From CAWVSB01 sp046710535 (lineage in GTDB: Bacteria; Pseudomonadota; Gammaproteobacteria; Pseudomonadales; CAWVSB01): a DNA stretch of 64,000 bases. The translations under genes and the position numbers were made by a program. Below the pieces are notes generated by a model that had not been told where the DNA came from, made no database searches, and worked only from the letters and a program-made list of their open reading frames with translations. The stretch is taken from contig JBKEHH010000012.1 of the NCBI GenBank assembly GCA_046710535.1, positions 28,396-92,395 on the forward strand, given 5' to 3'. Positions 8,465 through 16,669 of this stretch are shown piece after piece; the stretch's first letter is position 1, and every line of letters begins with the position of its first letter.

Positions 8465-9845
8465 ATTGCTCCCGGTATTTCTTTACTATGCGCAAGGCAA
8501 ATATATTTAGCACCAAGGTGACTGAAAACAGCATCAAACCTAAGGCAAAAGCAGCTAAGGTTTTAGGGCTATCGAACTCTTGATCGCCAGTTAACAATGT
8601 CACTATCTGTACGGTAACCGTGGTCACTGTTTCTAACGGATTGGCGGTTAGCTTAGCAGCTAAGCCGGCGGCCATAACCACAATCATGGTCTCACCAATA
8701 GCGCGTGATACCGCCAGTAAAATACCACCAACAATACCCGGTAGCGCCGCTGGGATAATAACGTTACGGATAGTTTCTGACTTAGTTGCACCCATGGCTA
8801 AAGAGCCGTCACGCATAGATTGAGGCACAGCTGTAATGACGTCATCTGATAGTGATGAAATAAAGGGGATAATCATAACGCCCATCACCGCACCTGCAGC
8901 CAATGCGCTCTCAGACGAAATCGACACCCCCATTGATGCACCTAACTCTCGGACAAATGGCGCAACCGTTAAGGCAGCAAAAAAACCGTACACAACTGTC
9001 GGAATACCGGCCAAAATCTCTAACGCTGGCTTAGTATAATTACGCACATTGGAACTGGCGTACTCAGACAAATATATTGCCGACATTAGTCCGGCTGGTA
9101 CCGCTACTAGCATCGCTATTGCAGACACCATTAAGGTACCGGTAAATAATGGTACCGCACCAAAACTGCTTGAAGAACCTACCTGGTCCGCACGAATAGC
9201 AACCTGAGGGCTCCACTCTAAACCGAAAATGAATTCAGTAATTGGCACCATTTGAAAGAAGCGAATAGACTCAAAAACAACGGATAGAACAATACCCAAA
9301 GTGGTAAAAACAGCAATACAAGCACACCCTAGCAACAGCATTTGGGTCATTTTCTCTACTTGCTCGCGCGCTTGCATTTGTGGCGAAATTTTAGCCCTTG
9401 CAAACAATAGCCCACCAATAGCTAAACAACTCACTATAAAAGTAAGTACCCAGCGACCGGTAGCTTGTAAAGCAACCAGACTGTCGGCAGCCACTAAAAT
9501 GCCAGCTTCCTGGCCATCTCTGGGTAAGGCGCCATAAGCAACGTTTTCAATTCTATTGAGCAGTAAATTATATTCTGATTGGTTGGCAGGGATTAAGCCG
9601 ACTGAGACTGAGTCCATTACTATATTATTGACAATAGAGCTTTGAAAAATCATGCCGAAGAGTAAAACTACTAAAGCAGGTAAGCCACACCAAATAACAG
9701 TTTGCATGCCGTAATACGCTGGCAATGAATGTAAATGGCGAATCCCGCCGATTGGTTTTGCAATCGCTAGGGACTGCCTTTTACCGACAACAAAAGCAAA
9801 GACGGAAAAGCAGATCAGTATAATTAATAGGCTAGTGGGTTGCAT
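8457..9845 (-). CDS. pstC: Phosphate ABC transporter permease PstC
   Basis: A 462-residue inner-membrane permease, longer than E. coli PstC because of an N-terminal section with two membrane segments and a periplasmic part before the permease domain (about 220-455). The cytoplasmic coupling loop reads VPQSMRDGSLAMGATKSET near residue 340, followed by the GETMIVVMAAG segment typical of PstC. The ribosome site before the ATG at 9845 is weak. A stem-loop lies in the 109-bp gap between pstS and pstC, which usually lets pstS be made in excess of the permease genes. Confidence 0.95.
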   Translation of the reverse strand: MQPTSLLIILICFSVFAFVVGKRQSLAIAKPIGGIRHLHSLPAYYGMQTVIWCGLPALVVLLFGMIFQSSIVNNIVMDSVSVGLIPANQSEYNLLLNRIENVAYGALPRDGQEAGILVAADSLVALQATGRWVLTFIVSCLAIGGLLFARAKISPQMQAREQVEKMTQMLLLGCACIAVFTTLGIVLSVVFESIRFFQMVPITEFIFGLEWSPQVAIRADQVGSSSSFGAVPLFTGTLMVSAIAMLVAVPAGLMSAIYLSEYASSNVRNYTKPALEILAGIPTVVYGFFAALTVAPFVRELGASMGVSISSESALAAGAVMGVMIIPFISSLSDDVITAVPQSMRDGSLAMGATKSETIRNVIIPAALPGIVGGILLAVSRAIGETMIVVMAAGLAAKLTANPLETVTTVTVQIVTLLTGDQEFDSPKTLAAFALGLMLFSVTLVLNIFALRIVKKYREQYE

Positions 9846-9896
9846 GACTAGTAATATTCTCTAATGATCGGATAAAACTTACTGCTAGTTACTAAC

Positions 9897-9926
9897 ATAG
9901 CTCAACACCTTTCGGTGCTGAGCTAT
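9897..9926 (-). terminator. pstS-pstC intergenic stem-loop
   Basis: In the minus-strand transcript the arms AGCTCAGCACC and GGTGTTGAGCT, plus two further pairs, form a 13-bp stem with one G-U pair, closed by a GAAA tetraloop. There is no T-run after it. Placed directly after pstS, it is probably a partial terminator or mRNA-stabilising hairpin giving more PstS than PstCAB. Confidence 0.6.
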
Positions 9927-9954
9927 TTAATTCACACATTTATTACGCTAACAA

Positions 9955-11007
9955 TTACAACAAGTCACTGCGTTGCATCGATATTAGCGAAGTAGCCGTA
10001 TTACGTGTTTCTTTACGCATCTCTGCCGACATTGGAATCATACCTTTGTCAGTTAAATACCCTTCTTCACCGAATGCTTTTTCGCTGGTGAATTCCTTCA
10101 AGTAACCGGCAATACCTGGTACTACACCTACGTGGGCTTTCTTAACATAAAAGTACAGTGGGCGAGATACTGGATAAGACTTGTCCGCAATGGTTTCAAA
10201 GGTTGGTGCAATTCCCTCAATTAGAGAACCTTGAACCTTATCCGCATTTTGCTCTAAGAAACTAAAGCCAAATACTCCAAAAGCGTCAGGATTTGCATTA
10301 AGCTTTTGTACGATCAAGTTGTCGTTTTCGCCAGCTTCAATGTATGCACCATCTTCACGAATACTGTGACAAATCGCTTTGTATTGTTTTTTGTCTTTCT
10401 TCTTCATGGCGGCAATCCAAGCCACCTTTTTACAACCACCTTCCATTGCTAACTCAGCAAATGCATCACGGGTGCCTGAAGTTGGCGGTGGGCCTAGCAC
10501 TTCAATTTTAGTATTTGGCAGGGCTGGATTAACTTGCTGCCAAGTTTTATACGGATTTTCAATCAACTCACCTTCTTTCTGACCTGGCACCATTTTGGCC
10601 AACGCTAAGAAGATATCTTTACGTTCAATATTCATCTCGCCTGCTTTGACAGAGTTCGCTAGCACAATGCCATCAAAGCCAACTTTAATTTCGATAACTT
10701 CAGTAACACCGTTTCCAGCACACTTGTCGAACTCGCTTAGTTTAATGCGACGTGAAGAATTAGTGATGTCAGGAAACTGAGTACCAACGCCTGAACAGAA
10801 CAATTGCAAACCACCGCCAGAGCCAGTTGACTCAATTTTTGGAGTCGCTTTACCGGTTGCGCGGCCATAACGCTCTGCGACTACTGTAGCAAAAGGGTAT
10901 ACGGTCGAAGAACCAACCACTTCTACGTTATCTCTAGCCATTGACAATGGAGTTACGACACAACCTATCGCGGCTATTACACTTATCACACCAAGTTTCA
11001 TTTTCAT
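9955..11007 (-). CDS. pstS: Phosphate-binding protein PstS
   Basis: Periplasmic phosphate-binding protein of about 350 residues feeding PstCA. The ATG at 11007 is chosen over one 63 bp upstream because AGGAG lies eight bases before it and because it opens directly with a signal peptide (MKMKLGVISVIAAIG, cleavage likely after PLSMA). The mature protein begins DNVEVVGSSTVYPFATVVAE, and the segment SSTVYPF is a phosphate-ligand loop. Further family motifs are STGSGGG near residue 60 and PPTSGTRDAF near 175. Two tandem Pho boxes stand upstream. Confidence 0.95.
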   Translation of the reverse strand: MKMKLGVISVIAAIGCVVTPLSMARDNVEVVGSSTVYPFATVVAERYGRATGKATPKIESTGSGGGLQLFCSGVGTQFPDITNSSRRIKLSEFDKCAGNGVTEVIEIKVGFDGIVLANSVKAGEMNIERKDIFLALAKMVPGQKEGELIENPYKTWQQVNPALPNTKIEVLGPPPTSGTRDAFAELAMEGGCKKVAWIAAMKKKDKKQYKAICHSIREDGAYIEAGENDNLIVQKLNANPDAFGVFGFSFLEQNADKVQGSLIEGIAPTFETIADKSYPVSRPLYFYVKKAHVGVVPGIAGYLKEFTSEKAFGEEGYLTDKGMIPMSAEMRKETRNTATSLISMQRSDLL

Positions 11008-11059
11008 TTGTTCGCTCCTGAAAGCACTATTTAAGTTAACACCTGAGATAGTAGAAGTA

Positions 11060-11103
11060 CTTGATGACAACTATATGAAAGGATTGTGACAATTGCGTGA
11101 CAG
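11060..11103 (-). promoter_or_regulatory. Two tandem Pho boxes upstream of pstS
   Basis: On the minus strand four half-sites follow one another at exact 11-nt steps: CTGTCAC, TTGTCAC, CTTTCAT and TTGTCAT. The known PhoB site is two CTGTCAT-like heptamers 11 nt apart, so this is two adjacent boxes. A -10-like TACTAT lies 10 nt after the last heptamer, as expected where PhoB replaces the -35 contact. The array ends 53 bp before the pstS ATG. PhoB control under phosphate starvation follows from family knowledge; the sites themselves are visible. Confidence 0.9.
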
Positions 11104-11209
11104 ATGTTTGTAATAGCGAGATAAGCTAGCTATTAAAGAAGCATCGCCTGCCTGCGTTAAGCGCTATAATCTGGTGAAATCGCTGGTTCACACTAAAACA
11201 AGTCACCTT

Positions 11210-11662
11210 ATGCAAGCTCAAGCCACCATATCCAATGCTAGTCAGGCTGATCTACTGTGGGTAAATCAACAATACAAAACCATTGATTTTAAGCCCTCAT
11301 GCTTTGAAAATGAGCTTATTGTCGTCGCTAAAGTCGACAATAAGCCAGTAGGTGTGGGCAGACTGCAAACTATCGAAGACACAGTGGCTGAACTTGGCGG
11401 CATCTATGTTGAAAGCGCGCATCGTCAACAAGGCTTAGCGGACAAGATAGTTGCCTATTTATTAGCCAACTCAACAAGCTACGAAATTATTTACTGTTTA
11501 CCTTTTACCCATCTGGCACCGTTTTACCAGCGCTTTGGCTTTAAACCGGTCACCACATTTGCAACCGTCCCTCAGGAAGTTAGCGCCAAGGTAGATTGGT
11601 GCAGGGATACCTATGAACACCCCGTTTTATTGCATGCTTTTACTAATCAATGCATGAAATAA
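11210..11662 (+). CDS. GNAT family N-acetyltransferase
   Basis: An approximately 150-residue single GNAT domain. Strand-turn VGVGRLQT, the central strand VAELGGIYVE and the acetyl-CoA loop RQQGLADKIVAYLL are clear. The C-terminal GF motif (YQRFGFKPV) follows as in PA0115-type acetyltransferases. An upstream in-frame GTG at 11174 is possible, but the ATG at 11210 starts just before the fold and is preferred; neither has a strong ribosome site. The next gene starts inside its last codons, so they are likely co-transcribed. Acceptor substrate unknown. Confidence 0.8.
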   Translation: MQAQATISNASQADLLWVNQQYKTIDFKPSCFENELIVVAKVDNKPVGVGRLQTIEDTVAELGGIYVESAHRQQGLADKIVAYLLANSTSYEIIYCLPFTHLAPFYQRFGFKPVTTFATVPQEVSAKVDWCRDTYEHPVLLHAFTNQCMK

Positions 11663-12507
11663 ACAATAATTATAATCCTGTTAGCGCCGTAACATGGATG
11701 ATGGGTGCCTTGGTGTCATTCTCAACGATAGCCATTTGTGCCAGAGAACTAAGTGGCGTTGTGCCTATTTATCACACCTTGCTTGTCCGCAGCGTCATTG
11801 GCCTGATATGTATCACCTTAATAATTGTGCTTAAGCAACGTAGGGATTTGTTTAGCACAACAAAGATAAGACTACATAGTGGTAGAAATATTTTTCACTT
11901 TGCAGGCCAATACACATGGTTTTGGGGAATATCACTATTGCCTCTCGCCGAGGTATTTGCCTTAGAGTTTACGGTGCCTATATGGACGGCAATTATTGCA
12001 GCAATATTTTTAGATGAAAAAATCACTGGCCGAAAAGTACTATCAATAGTTCTAGGGCTTTGCGGTGTGTTGATCATAGTAAAACCAGGCTATGGCATTG
12101 TTGAAGCAGGCGCATTTATTGTACTCGCTTCTGCGCTGCTATTTTCAGTCTCACACACCACCAGTAAAGTGCTGTCACGCACCGAAAATAGCCTCACTAT
12201 TTTATTCTATATGTGCCTTATTCAGTTACCGATTGGGCTAATACTTGCCATCAGCGATTGGACATGGCCGCAACTCAACGACTGGCCATGGTTACTACTG
12301 GTTAGCTTAAGCGCCCTGTCTGCTCGTTTTTGTCTGACCAGAGCGATGCAGTATGCAGATGTAACAACCATCGTTACGCTAGATTTCCTACGCCTGCCGC
12401 TGATCGCCTTAGTTGGGGTATTGCTTTATCAAGAGCAGTTTGAATTGTCACTGATAATTGGTGGTCTGATTATGCTAAGTGCAAATCTAGTGGGGGCTCG
12501 CCGTTGA
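11650..12507 (+). CDS. EamA-type (DMT superfamily) membrane transporter
   Basis: A 285-residue integral membrane protein with about ten hydrophobic helices arranged as two EamA repeats. Repeat 1 ends with the typical FLDEKITGRKVLSIVLGLCGVLIIVKPG segment near residue 120-145, split here across helices 4 and 5; repeat 2 ends YQEQFELSLIIGGLIMLSANLV. This marks a drug/metabolite transporter, probably an exporter of a small metabolite. The ATG overlaps the GNAT stop by 13 nt, implying translational coupling. Confidence 0.85.
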   Translation: MHEINNNYNPVSAVTWMMGALVSFSTIAICARELSGVVPIYHTLLVRSVIGLICITLIIVLKQRRDLFSTTKIRLHSGRNIFHFAGQYTWFWGISLLPLAEVFALEFTVPIWTAIIAAIFLDEKITGRKVLSIVLGLCGVLIIVKPGYGIVEAGAFIVLASALLFSVSHTTSKVLSRTENSLTILFYMCLIQLPIGLILAISDWTWPQLNDWPWLLLVSLSALSARFCLTRAMQYADVTTIVTLDFLRLPLIALVGVLLYQEQFELSLIIGGLIMLSANLVGARR

Positions 12508-12543
12508 CATTTTTTTCTACCAAGTAAGTCTTGGCTGAAGCTA

Positions 12544-13719
12544 TCAGATAAATTGCACTTCAGGCATGGCAAAGCCGTTAAATTCACAGGCAGTGGAATT
12601 GGTATATGCACCGCCAGCTTCTATATAGACAAAGTCATCGGCTTGCATACCTGCTGGTAATTGACGCACTTCTTTAAACACATCAATAGAATCGCAAGTC
12701 GGGCCTGCCATATGCCAGTCGCGTTTTGGTCCGCTGCGGTCGGTATGTAATATAAATGGCAGATCATTCATTTCTATTAAGCCGCCGTAAAAGCCAGCAT
12801 CTAAATACAACCAACGCTGCTCGCCTCGACTGGCGGTGCCAACTACCCGACAAACAAAATGGCCAGCATCAGCAACCAAATAACGGCCTGGCTCAGCGAT
12901 AACTTTAACGTGCTCACCAAATGCATCCAGTTCCACTGAGATCGCGGCACCTATGGCTTCGATTTCAGGCGTCACATTACCTAAGGGTACAGGATAACCA
13001 CCGCCGATATTTAACAAGCGTGGGTTGAATTTTAACGCCTCAAGCTGATCAAATAGTTTTCTAGCACTGCGAATACCTGTAACCCAGTTTTGAATATTCA
13101 AACACTGGGAGCCTGAGTGGAAAGTTACCCCACCCAAGTCGGCAGCTAGCTCCTGTGCAACGGCAATAATATCAGCCACATCATCATGACTAGCGCCAAA
13201 TTTACTCGACAGCTCCCACACAGCTCCTTCATTCGATGTATAAATACGCAAATAGAATTTAGCGTCTGACTTAGCACTATGTACTTTTCTCAACTCATCT
13301 ACCGAGTCCACCACATACCACTCAACGCCTTGGTCAACCGCAAATTGTAAATGCTGGTTAGACTTAATAGGATTGCTATAAAACACTGCCGCCGGATTAA
13401 CACCTTGGGCTAGCAATAATTCTAGCTCTTTTTTTGATGCAACTTCAAAACCAACACCTTCTTCTTGAAAGATTGAAATGATTTCAGGCAGAGGATTACA
13501 CTTGAGCGCAAAGTGAGGATGAACCCTAGGCATAGCCGCAATAAAACGCCGCGCCTTTTCTCTAATTAGTTGTCTTTGTAACAACAATACTGGCTGACGG
13601 TAATTATCTGCATTAACGTGCTGGCGAGTATTATCTAACTCCACATGGGCTCGCAATGGCGTACCTTCAACAATCACGTCTACTATCGCTGTTGATAGTG
13701 TTTTCGATTGACCTAACAT
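12544..13719 (-). CDS. Ornithine/lysine decarboxylase, fold III PLP enzyme
   Basis: An approximately 391-residue PLP-dependent decarboxylase of the ornithine/diaminopimelate/arginine class (alanine-racemase fold), probably making putrescine or cadaverine. The Schiff-base lysine is in HFALKCNP. The phosphate-binding glycines are in LLNIGGGYPVP, the substrate and PLP contacts in VIAEPGRYLV, and the catalytic cysteine in GPTCDSIDV. The C-terminal block GGAYTNSTACEFNGF is characteristic of the ODC group. The ATG at 13719 is chosen because GGAG lies six bases before it; an upstream TTG at 13782 lacks a ribosome site. It is divergent from an Lrp-family regulator gene, which may control it. Confidence 0.88.
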   Translation of the reverse strand: MLGQSKTLSTAIVDVIVEGTPLRAHVELDNTRQHVNADNYRQPVLLLQRQLIREKARRFIAAMPRVHPHFALKCNPLPEIISIFQEEGVGFEVASKKELELLLAQGVNPAAVFYSNPIKSNQHLQFAVDQGVEWYVVDSVDELRKVHSAKSDAKFYLRIYTSNEGAVWELSSKFGASHDDVADIIAVAQELAADLGGVTFHSGSQCLNIQNWVTGIRSARKLFDQLEALKFNPRLLNIGGGYPVPLGNVTPEIEAIGAAISVELDAFGEHVKVIAEPGRYLVADAGHFVCRVVGTASRGEQRWLYLDAGFYGGLIEMNDLPFILHTDRSGPKRDWHMAGPTCDSIDVFKEVRQLPAGMQADDFVYIEAGGAYTNSTACEFNGFAMPEVQFI

Positions 13720-13868
13720 AGCTAACTCCGCAAACTTCGATAATAAAACAGTTGAACCTATTTTATGGTCTATAGTTGTCAAAACGAATAATCATCTTGA
13801 TAATAATGCATATATTTCCTTATCATATTGTATAATATAGTGATCTAAATGATAAATATGGTGAAATA

Positions 13869-14297
13869 ATGATCAAAACAGATGCCTTAGATCGGCAATT
13901 ATTAACCCTACTTAGTCAAAACAGCCGAGCAAGCATTACTGCCCTCGCTAGCCAGCTAAAGGTTAGTCGCGCAACCGCACAAGACCGCTTAACCAAACTA
14001 GAGAAAGCTGGCGTTATTACTGGCTATACCGTCGCTATAGATCCCGATTTCGCCCAGCAAATGATTAGCGCTCATTCCATGATTACTGTCGACCCAAAAA
14101 AATATCGCGCGATAACATTACTACTGAAAAAAATCCCCGCAGTACAATCAGTTTATTCGGTTAACGGCGAATATGACTTAATGGCAGTACTACAAGAACC
14201 CACCACCCAAGAGTTAGATGCTCAGCTAGAAGAAATAGGTAATATTGACGGCGTGATTAGAACATCCACCTTGATACTGTTATCCAAACTACACTAA
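13869..14297 (+). CDS. Lrp/AsnC family transcriptional regulator
   Basis: A 142-residue regulator: N-terminal winged helix (RASITALASQLKVSRATAQDRL near 22-41, then LEKAGVITGYTV) and a C-terminal RAM domain ending with a strand that carries ligand in the octamer. It is divergent from the decarboxylase gene; the 149-bp AT-rich spacer contains a TATAAT element and likely holds operator sites. Family members usually sense amino acids, so control of ornithine or lysine decarboxylation is a reasonable inference. Its end overlaps the convergent trmK end by 4 nt. Confidence 0.87.
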   Translation: MIKTDALDRQLLTLLSQNSRASITALASQLKVSRATAQDRLTKLEKAGVITGYTVAIDPDFAQQMISAHSMITVDPKKYRAITLLLKKIPAVQSVYSVNGEYDLMAVLQEPTTQELDAQLEEIGNIDGVIRTSTLILLSKLH

Positions 14298-14974
14298 TTG
14301 AAATTATCACCATAGCAGCTCTGATACAAAGCTAGAACTTCTTGCGCGGCGTCGGCCTTACTACCCATCAGCCTTTTTTCATACAAAGTTATTAAGTTTT
14401 TTAAATAGCGTTGGTGATCGCTACTATTGCTGTCCCACATTTCACCTAATAGCGACACGCCTTCTAAATCAGTAGACTCATAGCGTGCATAGATAACTTC
14501 ATAAAATCGATTATTATCGGCAATAATACTCTCAGCCAACAAACCAAAATTATTGTTAGATAGATAATCTCGCAAGCTATAAACACTGGTACTAGGGCAG
14601 AATATAAAATCTATAGGTGATTTATTGTTAGCTAGCAACCGGGGCAGCAACTCAGCTATCAGCTCCCCACCAATACCGGCAACAATGACTAAATGGCTTT
14701 TATCTTTGGCCAGCTTTAACTGAGCAAAGTCTTGGGTGTAAATCGTATAATTAGTGTACGGTTGACCCTCTAAACACTGGCTTAGCGCCTTAGTAATACT
14801 TATAACTTGATCAACAAAAACAAGCTGCCCACGCCGATTGCTCGCTAATATCTTTTGCCCTAAATAACCATGATCACAGCAAGTATCCCAAATAATGTCA
14901 TAGTCTTTATTAGCAGCTTCATATTGTTTATAGATCGCCGCAAGCCGCGGCGTTAAGGATATTGTTTGTGTCAT
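14294..14974 (-). CDS. trmK: TrmK-like tRNA (adenine22-N1)-methyltransferase
   Basis: A 226-residue Rossmann-fold SAM methyltransferase of the COG2384 group. It opens with LTPRLAAIYKQ, the conserved lead of the family. The SAM site is WDTCCDHGYLGQKIL near residue 30-45 and the second motif VIVAGIGGELIAELL near 100. It then continues through FIFCPSTSVYSLRDYL, which corresponds to the QPxxxxxxLRxWL block of TrmK. Bacillus TrmK makes m1A22 in tRNA; gammaproteobacterial members are less studied, so the exact substrate is inferred. The ATG at 14974 directly follows a TTG codon. Confidence 0.75.
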   Translation of the reverse strand: MTQTISLTPRLAAIYKQYEAANKDYDIIWDTCCDHGYLGQKILASNRRGQLVFVDQVISITKALSQCLEGQPYTNYTIYTQDFAQLKLAKDKSHLVIVAGIGGELIAELLPRLLANNKSPIDFIFCPSTSVYSLRDYLSNNNFGLLAESIIADNNRFYEVIYARYESTDLEGVSLLGEMWDSNSSDHQRYLKNLITLYEKRLMGSKADAAQEVLALYQSCYGDNFN

Positions 14975-15045
14975 CAATAGCTATCCACTTATAGTGCAAT
15001 AATAATAATAATAATGCTAACTAGTATTACAGCGCAGATATCATT

Positions 15046-15403
15046 ATGCCAAAACAACACACATGTCAATGCCACTGCGGCGCAGTTCAATTCACTATTG
15101 AACTACCCAATAACAAAATAGAGCCGCTGCGCTGCAATTGCAGCTTGTGTACAAAAAAGAATGCATTGATGCAGCCAGTGCCGATAATCGCGCTAACTAT
15201 TACCCACGGCGCGGACAACTTGACTTTATATCAATGGAATAAAAAATCGCCAAACACTATTTTGCAAAACCTGCGGCATTTATACTCACCATCAACGCCG
15301 CAGCGACCCCTCTCTTTATAGCACTAATATAGCCTGCATCAACGACATCGATTTATCTGCATATACTGAATTCACCCAAGTAGATGGAGCTTCATTGAAA
15401 TAA
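15046..15403 (+). pseudogene. GFA-domain protein gene with two single-base deletions
   Basis: The first 66 codons read as a GFA (glutathione-dependent formaldehyde-activating) zinc-fold protein: CQCHCGAVQF and LRCNCSLCTKK carry the first metal cysteines. The frame is then lost twice. After AAAAAA at 15241-15246, continuity AKHYF appears in another frame. After TTTT at 15260-15263, a third frame resumes FCKTCGIYTHHQRRSDPSL and continues NIACINDIDLSAY to TAA at 15401. With one base restored at each site the protein would be about 119 residues, the normal family length, including the second CxxC. As read, translation ends early at 15321. Both lesions sit at short homopolymers, so base-calling error is an alternative to real decay. 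Confidence 0.8.
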
Positions 15404-15416
15404 CTCAGGAGAAAAA

Positions 15417-15712
15417 ATGTCACAGCAAAGCTTCATAAAAAGAAACAAGCTCTGGGCTATCTATTTTGCCTTTGTCGCGCTGGCAGTAATCTTTAAGGGC
15501 GACGAACCGTTATTTTTCAGTAATGGGCCTTATGCGGTTGGAAAACTAGTAGTCTGGGCAATATTTTTTAGCTTTTTAGCTTTTTAGCTTTTTAGCTTTT
15601 TAGCTTTTTAGCTTTTTAGCTTTTTAGCTTTTTAGCTTTTTAGCTTTTTAGCTTTTTAGCTTACAGCTTATATTGTCATGTAAACGAAAACTTCTTTAAA
15701 AGCGTGACTTAG
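15417..15712 (+). pseudogene. Small two-helix membrane protein gene disrupted by an 8-bp repeat tract
   Basis: ATG at 15417 has a strong AGGAG. As read, it encodes 56 residues (MSQQSFIKRNKLWAIYFAFV and onward through LVVWAIFFSFLAF) and stops at TAG 15585-15587 inside the tandem repeat. After the repeat, a frame opening YSLYCHVNENFFKSVT ends at TAG 15710-15712, immediately before the next gene's ATG. If the tract had exactly two copies instead of twelve, the two halves would join in one frame as a 71-residue protein. A second hydrophobic segment spans the junction. I do not recognise the family. The truncated ORF may still be made. Confidence 0.65.
15565..15660. repeat. 12 perfect tandem copies of the 8-bp unit TTTTTAGC
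   Basis: Ninety-six bases consist of twelve exact TTTTTAGC units with no substitution. Because 8 is not a multiple of 3, the tract runs through all frames every 24 bases and places a TAG in each cycle, so any reading frame that enters three or more copies is closed. The perfection suggests recent slipped-strand expansion. It lies inside the small membrane-protein gene at 15417-15712. Confidence 0.95.
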
Positions 15713-15916
15713 ATGACCCCCAAACTTTGGTTTCGCCAGATATCGATAGATCTTTATCTCGGGTTACTTATCACCTCCACTATCATCTATCTCAACGAGG
15801 GTTCCTTACTGTTTATGCTTTTATGGATTGTCCCCTTAGTACTTTTTGTTAACTTAGCTTTATTGCTATATCTAGCAATGAATTATGACTCATTAATAGC
15901 GCATTTTATTAGCTAG
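15713..15916 (+). CDS. Small two-helix membrane protein
   Basis: A 67-residue ORF with two hydrophobic segments (about 14-28 and 31-56) and no recognised domain. It has no ribosome site of its own: its ATG directly follows the TAG of the frame that exits the upstream 8-bp repeat, so its translation was probably coupled to the upstream gene. If the upstream frame is now closed inside the repeat, this protein may be poorly made. Function unknown; a toxin-like or membrane-stress role would be speculation. Confidence 0.5.
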   Translation: MTPKLWFRQISIDLYLGLLITSTIIYLNEGSLLFMLLWIVPLVLFVNLALLLYLAMNYDSLIAHFIS

Positions 15917-16010
15917 CAAACTTATATCGCGGCCAAACGGACCAAGATTTAAGGCATAATACGCAGCGATTATAGGTAATTAGCCTTAAACTAATAATAG
16001 GGGAAAACCC

Positions 16011-16589
16011 ATGAGTATTGAACAGGCACTGCATGAACGGAGTGAATCTAAATGTGAGCTATGTGCTGCAACTAATAACTTAGCTAGCTACAAACTACCA
16101 CCTGACTTAAGTGATACCGCCGATAACAGCATAATGGTGTGTGATAGCTGCCTAGAACAGATCAACGATCCTGCAACAACTAAGCTAAATCATTGGCGCT
16201 GCTTAAACGACAGTATGTGGAGCCAAGTACCAGCGGTACAAGTAATGACATGGCGACTACTTAACCGTATTAAAGGCGAAGGCTGGCCGGCCGACTTGTT
16301 AGAGAGGATGTATCTCGAAGACGACACCTTGAAATGGGCGCAAGCCACCGGTGAAGACTTAGACGATGACGATGTTATTAAGCATTTTGACAGTAACGGT
16401 ACTAAATTAAGTGCTGGTGACACGGTTACCTTAATCAAAGACTTAGACGTTAAAGGCACCAGCTTTGTCGCCAAACGTGGCACTGCAGTGCGCGGCATTG
16501 GTTTAGTTGGCGATAACCCAGAGCATATAGAAGGCAGAGTAAACGGTACCCGTATTGTTATTTTAACCAAGTTCGTCAAAAAATCTTAG
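16011..16589 (+). CDS. phnA: PhnA/YjdM family zinc-ribbon protein
   Basis: A 192-residue cytosolic protein. The N-terminus carries a zinc ribbon with CELC near residue 15 and CDSC near 46. The C-terminal third is the PhnA domain: DSNGTKLSAGDTVTLIKDL, KRGTAVRGIGL, and a terminal HIEGRVNGTRIVILTKFVKK split over two strands, an SH3-like fold. Despite the name, the family is not shown to act on phosphonates generally. The gene is longer than E. coli YjdM (about 110 residues) because of the middle region. ATG has AGGGG upstream. It stands alone. Confidence 0.85.
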   Translation: MSIEQALHERSESKCELCAATNNLASYKLPPDLSDTADNSIMVCDSCLEQINDPATTKLNHWRCLNDSMWSQVPAVQVMTWRLLNRIKGEGWPADLLERMYLEDDTLKWAQATGEDLDDDDVIKHFDSNGTKLSAGDTVTLIKDLDVKGTSFVAKRGTAVRGIGLVGDNPEHIEGRVNGTRIVILTKFVKKS

Positions 16590-16669
16590 TATTGCCAACC
16601 TTGACCTGCATACCTATTGCTATAGGCTTACAGCTAATAAAATAAATCGATAATAAGTGATGACGATTA

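Noticed and set aside
15565..15660. Repeat tract as a CRISPR array
   Set aside because: Units of 8 bp are contiguous with no spacers; it is a simple tandem repeat.
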